This document shows, one piece after another, positions 1 through 10,711 of a DNA stretch of 64,000 bases. The first letter of the stretch is position 1. Every line of letters starts with the position of its first letter. The position numbers and the translations under genes are program-made. The stretch spans positions 1-64,000 of the forward strand of contig CAJINV010000002.1 of the NCBI GenBank assembly GCA_905178155.1, read 5' to 3'. The notes under the pieces are model-generated. The model was given only the letters and a program-made list of their open reading frames with translations, made no database searches and was not told where the DNA came from. Source of the stretch: Amoebophrya sp. A120 (Eukaryota; Sar; Dinophyceae; Syndiniales; Amoebophryaceae).

Positions 1-1200
1 CCAAGCAGAGCCAGACGCCCTCTCCTGCTCGATTCCTAGCAAATTCCAAGCAGAAAAAAAATCGAGGCCCTGATGTAATTGCGGCCGAAGTGCTGCAAAC
101 ATTGAAAAGCGAACACCAACAAAAGCAACCAAAGCAAAACAACCCCAGACCGCTGACGCGCATTACAAACGGCCGACAGGCGGTCGCTTTTTTGCCGTCT
201 GCAGTTCTAGTAGAAAAGCAACCCCCGGGGCACCAACTTCGGACCCGGCAGACGCATTACAAACGCCCGACAGGTGGTTGCTTTTTTAAAGGTTTGAAAA
301 TTCTAGCAAATTCCAAGCAGAGCCCGGCGCCCTCTCCTGCTCGATTCCTAGCAAATTCCAAGCAGAAAAAAAATCAAGGCCCCGATGTAATTGCGGCCGA
401 AGTGCTGCAACCAGTGAAAAACGAACACCAACAAAAGCAACCAAAGCAAAACAATCCCAGACCGCTGACGCGCATCACAAACGGCCGACAGGTGGTTGCT
501 TTTTTGCCGTCTGAAGTTCTAGCAGAAAAGCAACCCCCGGAGCACCAACTTCGGGCCCGGAAGACGCATTACAAACGCCCGGGAGGTGGTTGCTTTTTTG
601 AAGGTTTGAAAACTCTAGCAAACCCCAAACAGAGCCAGACGCCCTCCCCTGCTCGATTCCTAGCAAATTCCAAGCAGACGAAAAATCGGGGCCCCGACGT
701 AATTGCGGCCGAAGTGCTGAAAACACTGAAAGCGAACACCAACAAAAACAACCAAAGCAAAACAATCCCAGACCGCTGGCGCGCATTACAAACGGCCGAC
801 AGGTGGCTGCTTTTTTGCCGTCTGGAATTCTAGTAGAAAAGCAACCCCCGGGGCAACAACTTCGGACCCGGAAGACGAGCGCTAACTTTCGGAGCAAATT
901 CCAAGCAGGGCCCCGAAACGACACAACAGCAGACCGCTGGCGCGCATTACTTTACAAACGGCCGACAGGTGGCTCGCTGCTTTTTTGCCGTTTGAAGTTC
1001 TAGGAGAAAAGCATCCCCCGGGGTACCAACTTCGGACACGGAGGAAGCAAGACGACCGGCCGGCAGGTGGTTGCTTTTTTGCCGTTTGGTTTGCAGTTCT
1101 AGGAGCAAGGCAGCCCCCCAGGCACAAACTTCGGGCCCGGGACGCGCATCACAAACGGCCGACAGGTGCAGGGCAGCTTTTTTGCAGGTGTGAAAACCAT
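1..1200. repeat. G+C-rich tandem repeat, period about 312 bp
   Basis: Three-plus degenerate copies of a unit about 310-313 bp long. The landmark AACACCAACAAAA recurs near 113, 426 and 736. A shorter internal motif, ACGGCCGACAGGTGG, recurs roughly every 150 bp. Long open frames here simply track the repeat in several frames and on both strands, so I do not treat them as genes. The array probably continues beyond the left edge of the window. Confidence 0.85.
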
Positions 1201-2589
1201 AGCAAAGCCCGAGCAAGCCAAGGCGCCTCCTCGTCCTCGTGCTCGGCTTCTATAGTGGCGCAAGGTTTGCCTGACGTCTGCGTCGCTCGCAATATTCATA
1301 AAAGCCCCGACGGGCTTTGTCTTTAACAATCCGCGCGACGCGGCCGGGCGGTTTTTCAGTTTTGGTTTGAATATAGTGCGGCCCCATGCCCAAAAAAAGA
1401 ACACGGGCAACGCTCCGCCCCTAGCCTTTTGCGCGGTTTCGTGGAAAAAAAAACACTGGGCACGGAAATGCAGTAGAAAAAGAGAAACTGCGCGCCGAAC
1501 CCTTACCGATTGGCGGGCAAGAAAATTGGCCCGAGTGTTTGCAGGTGCTGCCTGCTATGTCATAGCTGGCCCAAGTGTTTCGTGGGTGCTGCCCGGCGTT
1601 TCCAGGCTCCCCCGGGTGAATCCGCAAAAACAAAGTACCGAAAACCCACATAAAGAAACACGAGAAAACGCGACCGTTGGCGGTTTGTCCACCGAAAAAC
1701 TTAGCCTACGAGGAATGGGCGCAAAATATCACGGCGCCACGACTCTACAAGGAGACGAGGGCAGACAGATTTTTAGATGCGGGCGGCAAACTGCTCCCCG
1801 CCAGTGTTGGACCGAATCAATACGAACGCGAACACGGGCAGCGCAGTGCTTATAATATATTTCAAACAACCCGAAGAGGGCTCACCCACGTTCGTTGAGA
1901 TATTTACAAAAGAAAACCAAATCCCAGCAAGGAGGCTGCCTATCGGTCCGACCGATCGAACATCAGGCGGCAAATTTTGTCCAAGCAGTTCGACCGGGCA
2001 AAGAAACCTGCCTTCACTTGTTGTTCTTCTTGTTGTTCTTCATCTGTTTGGGGGCCTGCGGTTCTGCTGGGGGCAGAACGTCGCCTCCGGCCGCGCCTGC
2101 GTTGCGGTGCCGTGCCTCGCCGGCCCATGGAGGTCGCACGCACTGCCCTTCCCTGTACTCGATCGGCGTGTGGGGGTGGCGCGTGCCATGTATGAAGGTA
2201 GGCCGCGCCCGGGGGGCGATATTGGCGCACCAAATACGCGCGACGAAATCTAACCAACGCGAGGAGCGGCGCCCTTGGTCGTCGGGAAGGCAGGGCTGCG
2301 AGACAAACGCGGCCCATGTCTCTAGGAAAAGCACGCGCCGCACATGGGAGCGCCAACCCTTTTGGGCCGCGACCGCTTCTCGCGGCCCGAGACCCAAGGA
2401 CGGAGGCTCCACGAGGCGACCGGCCGAGGCGCGTTTTCCGTCAGGCCGCGGCTGTGCTCGCGGTATTTTATTTAGCGCCGCGAACGCAGCTTGCGGCAGT
2501 TTGCGCCTCACCAAGTCCCCGCAACCCTGAAGGGCCGCGGAAAGCTACTGCGGTACGCATCGGATGCGAAAATCCGGCCAACTCGCAGC
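1201..2589. other. G+C-rich non-coding block
   Basis: Continuous G+C-rich sequence between two tandem arrays. Open frames exist on both strands but none has a coherent composition, a recognisable domain or splice structure. I see no RNA gene. It looks like part of the same repeat-rich block as its neighbours. Confidence 0.5.
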
Positions 2590-3190
2590 GGGGCAGCCTT
2601 TCTAGCCCCTGCAGGGCAAACTGGCCGTCGGGCCAGGACAATAAATATGTGACCGGGGGGGCAAGCTCCCCACCCACCTCGCGGAGGGGCATCCTTTCTA
2701 GCACCTCCATGACGAGCTGCCTTCCTTGCCAGGATGGAAGCTCAATACTTGGCCGGGGGGGAGGAAAAGCCGCCCCGGACTCCCTTCCCCCCTGCCACTT
2801 CGCAGCAGGGCGCTTGTTCTGGCCCCTGCGTGACAAACTGGCCCCCGGGCCAGGAAGGTCTGGGAAAGCCCATTCGGCCTCGCCACGCGCCTCCCCCCCC
2901 GCCTTCGCCAAGGGGCGTTCTTTCTTGCTGGGCATGAAAAACGGGCCCCCTTGCAAAGGAGGGTATGTGGCCAGGGGGGCGCCCTATTCACCTCCGCAGC
3001 GGGGCATCCTTTCTATGTAGCCCCTGCGCGACAAGCGCGCTGGCCCCCCGGCCGATAAGGTGTTTGTGTGGCCAAGGGGGTCCACCCCCCCGGGCCGCCC
3101 AATCCACCTTCGCAGCGAGGCGTCCTTCCTTTCTGGCCCCCACAATACAAACCGGCCGCCGGGTCATCGGTGGCTGCCGGCTTGCTAATC
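2590..3190. repeat. Degenerate tandem repeat, period about 110 bp
   Basis: Six diverged copies of a unit containing CATCCTTTCTAGC followed by CTGGCCCCCGGGCCAGG-like text. Copies begin near 2598, 2688, 2812, 2918, 3006 and 3120. The sequence is strongly C-rich on the plus strand. No gene is supported. Confidence 0.7.
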
Positions 3191-4460
3191 AGAACACCGG
3201 AAGCCCGCGGGGCCGGCCGGCCGCTCCACCCAAGTTGGCCAATTCGGGCGCGGGGCTTTGCAGGATTTGCGCCCACAATTAACCCAGGGAAAACGGGGCC
3301 TCTGTGACATGCCCCCGCCCGCCTGTAATGCGTTCTGCCTTCGGTAATCTTGGGGGCACGCATGGCACAGGCCACACGCCCCCAAGCCGCCACGGGCGGC
3401 AAGCTTCGTTGTCGGTCTGGCGGGGCAGGGGCTCCTCGGCTTTTGCTATTTTTCCCGCTTTTTGCAGGCATCTAGATGGCCGAAGGGCGCCAGACATTTT
3501 CGCCGCCCAAAGCTTGCTGGCAGTTTTGAAGCCTGCGGGGCGATTGCACTTTTGCGCCGTTTTCTCTTGATTTCTTTCGTGCGCCGACTTCGCAAGCGGC
3601 CCGGGCGATCTGGCAAAAGAGCGGCGCTGGCCTCCCCGGATGTCACAGCGCGTTTTTTTTTCTTCCAAATTGCCAGCCGGCGCAGGGTGGGCGACTGGCC
3701 TCCGAACAGGCCGCGGGCCTGCTCCTCCAACGCAGCTGCCCAGCAGCCGAAGCAAAAAAAAGGCCATCTTTTTTTCGCATACTAAGGCGGCCAAGGCCCA
3801 AAAACGGCTTCCGCGGTTGCCCCATATGGTGGCGGCAACTGCTTCCGCGCCGCGTTTGCTATAGCAATATCGCAGACACGCAGAGGGAGCGCGCGCGCCG
3901 GCTTCGTGGGCCGGCGCGCACTCTGACTGCGCGCACGAATTTGGCTACCAAGTGGGCGGCGACGGGAAAGTCCATCGCAACGCCATATGCAAACCGGCAG
4001 CGCCCAAAGAAATGCAAACGCGGAGCAATGTGGCATCTTGGAGAAAGGCGCCGGCACTGCTCGCCGTTCTTTTTCGTGAAGCGGAGAAGCAAGCACCCCC
4101 GTGGCACCCTTCACGCGGGACAGCTGTGCCGCGCGCATTCTTTTCCGCGCTCACTCTAGTGGGCTCCGGCACACGGACGGGCCGGGCGAAGGAGGTCACA
4201 GGCGCCGCCCTCCGCTCCCCTTTCTCGTGGCCGAAGCCTGCTACGCAAACGGGCGCGTCTTCGAGCACTTAGCCCCCCCCCCCTCTTATCTATCGAGCAC
4301 AGGACAGGCCGTGCGCTCTCACTCCGATACGCCCGCCCTCGCCCGCTCCTCCCTCGCCCTCCGGCGCTCGTGCTTCCGCTGGGCACCCAACCTCGCGCAT
4401 CAAAGCGAAAGACTTCCTGCGCCAGAAGCACGTCCGTCAGTAGAGTCAGAAGCTTGACCC
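3191..4460. other. G+C-rich non-coding block ending at a composition boundary
   Basis: Remainder of the left G+C-rich block. Composition drops sharply near 4460-4480, where introner-bearing gene-like sequence begins. Nothing coding is supported. Confidence 0.5.
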
Positions 4461-4560
4461 GTGATAAGTGGTGAATAGGTGAACGTCGGAAAATCTTATC
4501 GTGTATGCAAAAATGCCATGACAAAGTAAGTGCTTCTGCGCAGCGGTTTTCCAATTGATA

Positions 4561-5573
4561 CTCCCGCCTCGGCACGACTCAGCTTCCTCTTGTATGCATT
4601 GCAAATATGTCTGGATCTGGAAGAGTCCAAGTTGCTCATGCTAGTTCTCATCATCGGCACAAAAATCTGTATTGCATGACCAGCGAATAAAGCTCGCACT
4701 CTTGGTCCTCACTTCTCATGCGATGTAAGAATTATTGAGGAGCCTTATGCTTATCCAAACTTAAACTTGTGATGCTAGAGCCCGCATTTCAAATCTTCTG
4801 GGTCATGCGAAAGCTGCATGACAACGTACAACAATCTTCCAGACCATGACATATTTGCATTTGATAACTTCGCCCTCGGAGCAACTGGAAGAGGTTGTTG
4901 TAGTATTTGCAAAACTTGTTCTCGTATCCACCGCAAATATATTTTCTGGGTCTGGAAGAGTAGCGGATTTGTCATGCATAGTTGTCACGAGCCAGGAGGT
5001 TTGAACTTTGAGATCCCCCATACCAACCTTTTTTGCATGACAAAGGCCAAAAAAGTTCTTTGTCCTCGTCCTGCTCGCAGAAGTACATATTTTTGCGTCT
5101 ACGAGATTGAGCATCACAAACACGGTTTCTTCCAGATCCAGACTACATATTTGCAATGCATAGTTTAAAGCTGTATCCCGATGAAAAACATCCCCACCGC
5201 AGAGACAAGATTGGCACTCGTCTGCAATCCAAATCGAAGGTTTTCGGGAGTCACGCATGACAAGCTTGCATCTGTATTGTAGTGCAGGCTAGCAAGGACA
5301 GCCGCATCACGGAGCCATCTTGTTATGCTGTTTACAGCATCCCGAACTCCCACTTACAACGAAAAATTCCTCATGGTCATGGCGATGCGCATTACAAATC
5401 TTCTTGCAAGTGCATATCGTGACAACTCTGGGGTGGAGACGTTTTTCCTCAAGATAAGCTGTTGCTCAGGAAGCTTGGTAAGTGAAAAGGAACTACAACT
5501 ACTACCACGGGAGGCGAAGGAATCTTTGCTACTATCGGACAGCCAAGTGGTATTGGAAAATAACAAACAAGTG
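4561..5573 (+). CDS. Candidate plus-strand gene fragment with three introners
   Basis: Exon-like pieces 4561-4592, 4867-4924, 5163-5173 and 5457-5573 lie between two family I units and one family II unit. Removing each unit plus 5 nt leaves open plus-strand reading in two alternative frames. One frame runs on as KELQLLPREAKESLLLSDSQ and ends at a canonical-looking 5' splice site GTGAGTACT at 5574. The other is rich in valine and glutamate (EEVVVVFAKLVLEAV) and meets GTAAGT at about 5479. Minus-strand reading is also open for part of the length, so strand and frame are uncertain. No domain recognised. If real, this would be the only host gene on the plus strand. Confidence 0.28.
4593..4866. 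mobile_element. Introner, family I
   Basis: Inverted ends TATGCATTGCAAATATG and CATATTTGCATTTGATA, with CTGGATCTGG / CCAGACCATG inside. Flanks TCTTG and ACTTC match at 3 of 5 positions. Confidence 0.8.
4925..5162. mobile_element. Introner, family I
   Basis: Starts TATCCACCGCAAATATA and carries CTGGGTCTGG; ends CATATTTGCAATGCATA after CCAGATCCAG. No convincing target duplication remains. Confidence 0.8.
5174..5456. mobile_element. Introner, family II, perfect 5-bp duplication
   Basis: Inverted ends TATCCCGATGAAAAACATCC and GAGACGTTTTTCCTCAAGATA-like text. Flanked by AGCTG at 5169-5173 and 5457-5461. Confidence 0.88.
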
Positions 5574-5579
5574 GTGAGT

Positions 5580-6230
5580 ACTGATGTTATATGGCACGGA
5601 AAAAAGCTAGCCCATCACAATTGTAACGCGAAAGTACTAGATACGCAGAAACATTATAGATCTTGACTGCTTCAGCATCAACCTGCGTGAACGTGCTACG
5701 GGGTTCCCTAACAGATTTTTCTGCGGTCTACATTTGCATTACAAGGGTGGCACACTACAAGATTCTTTCTGTGGGATATACCATTGCTCACGCCCATGTT
5801 GTTGCTGTCGTCGCTGTCGTCATCGACATCGTCATCATCGTCGTCGCCTGTTCCTCCGTTGTATGCACTTCAAAAATATCGGGCCGGGCGGTAGGATTTG
5901 GTTTTGCATCACAAAGTCCGAACACATGAAAAAGGACGGCCGGTGGTTGTGGTCCGTCAGGCTGGGCCATGACAAAAGATCTTTGATGACAAACTGCTGC
6001 GACTCGTGGTAGCAAGTCGATAAATTTGCATGGGATATTCCGCTTTCCTCGGTCGGCGTCGGGTCATCCTGTCGGAAAATGTTGTAGCCACCCCATAGTA
6101 CGCAAGCTGGGACTTCTGCCATGCAAAGAGTTAAAGTCCTTTCCTTTGGCCGTTTTGCATGACAGGCTGGCATCGACGTCCACCGGAGTGTGGGGCCGAA
6201 TAGCTAGTGGAGTTGCAACACAAGACGTAG
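5580..6230. other. No assignable gene
   Basis: About 650 bp with several copies of the introner-associated GCATNACAAA motif and a GTC/GAC-rich stretch near 5810-5845. Short open frames occur on both strands, but I could not build a splice-consistent model. It may hold diverged introners and exons of the flanking candidate gene. Confidence 0.35.
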
Positions 6231-6492
6231 TATCAAGTGTAAAAATGTCTGGGTCTGGAAGGTTGGAACTTGTAACGCTGTCTCTGGATTCCAAAACTAT
6301 CTGTATTGCATGACCAGCAAGAGGAGCGCAGTTTGTACTACGCGCAGAGGGCATTTCTCATGCGGAATAGGCAACAGGAAACGCTCTAAAAATATGTCAT
6401 GCTAGACCATGCATCACAGACATCACGGCGCATGCATAGCGTGCATGACAAGTCTCAGAACCTTCCAGACCCAGACATTTTTGCATCTGATA
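6231..6492. mobile_element. Introner, family I
   Basis: Starts TATCAAGTGTAAAAATG with CTGGGTCTGGAA; ends TTCCAGACCCAG then TTGCATCTGATA. Flanks CGTAG and AGTAG match at 4 of 5. The host exon on either side is not resolved. Confidence 0.85.
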
Positions 6493-6848
6493 AGTAGCTA
6501 TCCAATTTCTCCATTGAGCATCACAAGCTCCTAACCGTGCAAATGCCTGATCTGCACGATAGCACTGGGGTGGGTACTTAGTTACGTTTCTGCGCCGGAT
6601 ACTCGTTCGTGTGGTCGTCGGCTTCTGTTTATATGTGAAGAAACGCGATGGGATGCAACATCGCAAAAGTATCGCGTCAATTGTTCTAAGTACGTATAAA
6701 TTGCATGACAAATAAACTGGTCTCTAAAACCAGGAATGTTGTGAAGCATTGCAACCAAGACTAGGCGCGGAGCTCCTCTTAATAATTGTAAGCAAAACCC
6801 TAAACCTGCGTAGCTACTCAAACAAATATAGCAAAAAAGTGCACCATA
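6493..6848. other. Unresolved 3' part of the neighbouring minus-strand gene
   Basis: The minus strand is open from the last resolved exon of the 7.6-kb gene through to a stop near 6582. The text also contains a family II-like right end (ending near 6599) and another TAT...ATA end at 6848. I suspect introners here but could not pair their ends. Confidence 0.35.
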
Positions 6849-7641
6849 GTTCCGGAGGAGGGCCTTTAGTTTATCCTGAGTAAAAACGTCCCTACACCAG
6901 AGTTAGGATGGGGATTTTGCAACACACGCCTAGGAGTTTTGTGCGTCACGCATGACAAGTTGCACTCCGCAGTGTAGTGCAGTTTAGCAAGTGTAGCTGC
7001 GTCACAGATTCATCTGCTCATCCTGTTCACAGAGTCACAAATTCCAAAACACGAGTGAAAATGGCTCTCATGGAGATGCGCACTACGCGTCTTCCTGTCT
7101 TTGCAAATCTGCATCACAACTCTGGCGTGGGGACGTTTTTACTCAGGATATAGCTCGCGATTCTCTTCCGAAAGACGCCGGGCCTTTTCTTCGGCCGCGA
7201 TTCGCTTGGTCTTTTCCTGCTCGTATGCCTTCACAGCGATTCTGTGCTCGTTCCCCCACCAGCGTGCTTCCGCCACATATAGGGGCGTCAAGATCGAAGT
7301 CAACAGATTTGAAATAAAGTGTAATGCGAAAAATCGCTACCAGTTTGTTGGAGAACGAATTTCCAAACGTTGCATGACAAATTTTGAAGGCACCTACATC
7401 CAGTCTGTCATGCTGTTTGGGCAAAGACGACACCTCTTGTCGTGCTATTTTAGCAGTTTCGCCGCCTCTAAGCCCAAGCAGGCTTCTAATTATCGCCCTC
7501 TTTTGCCTGCTCTGCAAGACAGCGCGTTACTTATGTTGCATGACAAGCTATGACAATATCGCCACTGTGTTGACTTCGATCCTGCGGGTTCCATAAAACG
7601 AGCGCCTCGTGCACGGCATGAGGCATGTGTTCTTCGGCCAT
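6849..7641 (-). CDS. Charged coiled-coil protein, N-terminal part
   Basis: Minus-strand gene starting at the ATG at 7641-7639. Exons 7641-7596, 7277-7151 and 6871-6849 are separated by a family IV and a family II introner. Removing each unit plus 5 nt gives one frame. The protein begins MAEEHMPHAVHEALV and becomes a charged helix (VKAYEQEKTKRIAAEEKARR), which I read as coiled coil. The gene continues below 6849, but its 3' exons are unresolved. No family recognised. Its 5' flank (7642-7750) has repeats of GAAAAAAGAAAGTTG. Confidence 0.62.
6872..7150. mobile_element. Introner, family II
   Basis: Perfect ends TATCCTGAGTAAAAACGTC and GACGTTTTTACTCAGGATA-type. Flanks TAGTT and TAGCT match at 4 of 5. 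Lies between exons 2 and 3 of the 7.6-kb gene. Confidence 0.9.
7278..7595. mobile_element. Introner, family IV
   Basis: Ends pair over about 30 bp: TATAGGGGCGTCAAGATCGA at the left, and the complement of TATGGAACCCGCAGGATCGA at the right. Sits between exons 1 and 2 of the 7.6-kb gene and its removal restores frame. Confidence 0.88.
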
Positions 7642-7749
7642 GACGTGAGAAGAGTTCTTGGTGGTGAAAAAAGAAAGTTGTAGGTGGAACAAGAAAGTTG
7701 CTGAAAAAAGAAAGTTGTAGGTTCTGCTGAACTCGTTTCCAAAAACTTA

Positions 7750-8423
7750 CGTAACAATACTAATACTTGATTTGTGAACTGACTAAGACATCTGACCCGA
7801 CCCATTCGTTTCCAAATACATAAAAGTAAAAAGTAACGGTCAACCAACGCAATACACCAGTATGTTCATGTTGCTCATGCTCACGAAGACAGGCTTCACG
7901 AAGAAGCAACCAGAGCAAGTTGCGACTCGGATCTTTGGGAATACATGGAAGGACACGTCCCTGAAAAACAGAGACATTACCAAGATCGCTTCCTTAGACG
8001 CTCTACTTCTGAGATCGTTGTGCGGACCTGCTGGTGGAAACTGAGACGTTCCTGAGAAGTGCCTTCACTTTTGTGTCAAGAGCGCGCGCTGGAAAAAAAA
8101 AAACGACGAACAACTTTACACGGTTCTACCATATGCTCTGCTGTGACAGTCGCCGACCAGCTTTGGTCACGTGCGTTCTACTTGTTCCGTCGCCAAACAA
8201 TACAGTAGCTCATTTTCTCTCGTGTTGTTCATGCTTTTGCCTGCAGCTCTCAGGCTTTGCAAGTAGCATCTGTGCATCTAATGGATCCTTCAATCAGCCT
8301 TCTGTTAACTTAGCCATGTAGTAGAATTTCTGCGAGTTTTGTTGTGCATTCAATCGTCATATTTTTTGCTTGTGCTGCTCAAAACGAAAACATCACATGT
8401 CTTACTTAATACTAGCATAATTC
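7750..8423. other. Intergenic
   Basis: Spacer between the 5' end of the 7.6-kb gene and the stop of the next minus-strand gene. It contains a possible minus-strand 5' splice site (GTAAGT near 7744) that could belong to a 5' UTR intron. No coding signal seen. Confidence 0.45.
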
Positions 8424-9381
8424 TCATCTTCTGTATTCTCGTGGCGTGGATGTTTTGATTTTCATCGCCTCCCTAGTTCTTCTTCTGTCGAAAAGCGCAC
8501 ATTGACTTTCCATGGTGGACCTCCTGCTTGTCACGATTTCACCATACTGCGGCTCCTTTCTGCCGGACCGAACTTGCGACGGCGCTGCCACTGTCAAATA
8601 CAAAAATGTCCGGGTCTAGGACGGGAATGCAACTCCGTGATGGGGAGTTGTGAAGCACTACGGGATCACACTAAAGCTGTTATGAGTGAAACGCAGAAGT
8701 TTTCATTCCTTTTTTTGCGGGATTTGTCATCCGGATTAGGCATGCAGAAGCCTACTTCTGAAAACCTGTGATGCTAAACCCTGCATTTTTCGTCCAGATC
8801 TATATTTATAATGGGACACGCAAAACAAGCTGCATGAGTACATGATCATGCATCTGCAAGGCAATTCTTGTTTCAGACCCAGACACATTTGTATTTCATA
8901 TCCACCCGAGCCCGAGCCTGCATATCCGCACCTGCTGGTCGTTCTACAACTGCCGGCAAGGACGGTGGTGCATTCGATTCTGGGCAGCTATCCACGAACA
9001 AAACTGTCTATTGGGTCACACTGCAGCCCTAAGTACCTTCGTTTTTTTCATGTTTGGAAATGACCGGTCCTTCACGTAATTGCTGTAGTGGGGACCAAGA
9101 TTTTCTCAAGAAAGCGTCACGCTGGAACAAACTCATTTGCATGACATCTTGCGTGAATGTTGTTGAGCACGCATTCTGGGCATGACAAAACACAAGAATC
9201 TAAAACAAACTCTACCTGGGTCAGCCCCCTCCGGTACTACCGGTTTCGTCTTTTCCGAAAAATAGCCCTGCACTTGTCCGGTTGTAGAATCGGCTTTGCT
9301 CGCAAAATGATGACCTCGCATTACTGGTTTAGTACTTGTCGATCTAACCCCATTACTCGTTTTGAAACTCAGGATTATCAT
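8424..9381 (-). CDS. Unknown basic protein, 3' exons firm, 5' exon tentative
   Basis: Minus strand. Exons about 8991-8901 and 8591-8424 flank a family I introner, and excision of the unit plus 5 nt joins them in frame. The result is a basic, serine- and arginine-rich C terminus containing KEPQYGEIVTSRRSTMESQC and ending in TPREYRR. A plausible first exon at 9381-9216 begins MIILSFKTSNGVRSTST and stops at a GTAGAG donor, but its phase does not match the 8991 boundary, so the link is not shown. No domain recognised. Confidence 0.5.
8592..8900. mobile_element. Introner, family I
   Basis: Left end TGTCAAATACAAAAATG (expected TATC, one change) with CGGGTCTAGG. Right end CAGACCCAGACACATTTG then TATTTCATA. 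Flanks GCCAC and TCCAC match at 4 of 5. Confidence 0.85.
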
Positions 9382-9432
9382 TTATGGAAATCCACCTCTG
9401 AAGACCTTGACCACCACCACTTCCACTACTTT

Positions 9433-9974
9433 TCATGCGAATAAGGGAGAACTGCATGCCATTTGTTTCAAGTTTGACCTTGAGTGACGTTCATGATATC
9501 CAACATGTTGATAGAGAGTGGTCACGGAGGGGAGATGAATTTCACACAGGATATAATGAATTTCTACTGACTCTGTGAAGCATTTCGCAACCACTGCTGT
9601 TGTAGCCCAAACTGTTCGATGACGCTGTTCAAAAAAAAGTCGCGGAATTGATGTACCTGATGGTCGTGATTTACACAGAAGTTTCTCGACATCTAATTCG
9701 GAAAAAATTTGAAAACCGGTCGTGCAAGTAGAAGCATTTCCATTTGTAGTTTCATACCCCGAACTAAAAGAGCTAGAGAGATTTAGCATGCAGGAAAACT
9801 ACACATGACAAAGGTGGACATCGACAACTGTACTTACCCGCATTTTTGTTGGATAATAGCTCTCGATGTAAATCTCTGTTCATCCAGGATAGTTTCGGTG
9901 TAAAAATCGGAATCTTTGTGTTTCTGCACGTCGCCATGCACTGCTGAGCCGACGTGTCTGTGTTTTGTTTTCAT
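9433..9974 (-). CDS. Complete two-exon gene with a canonical intron, unknown product
   Basis: Minus strand, ATG at 9974. Exon 1 (9974-9838) ends at a textbook donor, G|GTAAGTAC. Exon 2 (9763-9433) starts after an acceptor ending CTCTTTTAG. The 74-nt intron falls in phase 2 and the joined frame gives 155 residues. The protein starts MKTKHRHVGSAVHGDVQKHK and contains LFFEQRHRTVWATTAVVAKC. No signal peptide, membrane segment or known motif seen. It shows that ordinary GT-AG splicing operates beside the introners. Confidence 0.72.
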
Positions 9975-10455
9975 TCGCAAGGCCCTGGTCTGATACGACG
10001 AGGGTCGTGCCACGAGGAAGACATTTACTTCTGCATGAAAATGATACTTTTATTTACATGACAGACCAAAAAAAGAATGTTCCCAGAATACCATTTTTTC
10101 TTCCGCTCTTCATCAACGGCTTCTTGTACATTGAAATCAAATGATCTTTGGAAACTGCTTGAATTCTCTGCAACTCTCGACGTCCTTGTAGTTCTGAAAG
10201 TTGTCCTTCCGAACTTGTAGTACTCCTAATAGTACATGAGCGCCGTCAACTCGTTTTGTATGGAGGTGAAAATCACCATCGCGATCAGTTTGTGATGCAC
10301 AGCAGGGAGCTGTTTTTCGAGTTGCTCCTCACATTTGAAAAAAAAAGAGAAAGACATGACTCGTCATGCCAAAACCGCATCACAACTCGTCGATCGCGAT
10401 GGCGATGGGCATCTTGCAAGGAGTAAAGATACACGATTCTTTAACTTCTAGTCAA
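9975..10455. other. Intergenic
   Basis: Spacer of about 480 bp between two minus-strand genes. It has scattered GCATNACAAA-type motifs but no paired introner ends and no coding signal. Confidence 0.45.
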
Positions 10456-10698
10456 TTATCGATCCTCAGCTCCTGTGGTAAAAATGTGTTGGGGGTTTCG
10501 ATTGATGAGATTGGACCACCGTTTCTTCACATATGTCTTCTTTTCAGGGCCTACTATTAGCCTTCTCTTCACTTCCTGTAAATACGCATGAAGACATAGA
10601 CACAAAGCAAATCCAACGTAAGTACCTGCTCTAATTTTCCACCCCATCTCCAACACTTGCCTGTGTTGCTTATCGTCCCATTTCCTCCTCTTTTCCAT
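10456..10698 (-). CDS. Small basic protein, possible intron, unknown
   Basis: Minus strand, ATG at 10698, stop at 10456, 80 codons if unspliced. It begins MEKRRKWDDKQHRQVLEMGW and is rich in Lys and Arg. A 57-nt segment bounded by GTACTT and TTTACAG could be a canonical intron; it is a multiple of three, so frame survives either way. If retained it encodes a short hydrophobic stretch (VGFALCLCLHAYL). The gene starts only 14 nt beyond the stop of the upstream gene, so it could instead be an alternative 3' end of that gene. Confidence 0.4.
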   Translation of the reverse strand: MEKRRKWDDKQHRQVLEMGWKIRAGTYVGFALCLCLHAYLQEVKRRLIVGPEKKTYVKKRWSNLINRNPQHIFTTGAEDR

Positions 10699-10711
10699 GA
10701 AACTTTCATCG

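Noticed and set aside
4497-4560. A 64-bp TATCG...TTGATA unit as a minimal introner
   Set aside because: The two ends do not pair convincingly and no flanking duplication is present.
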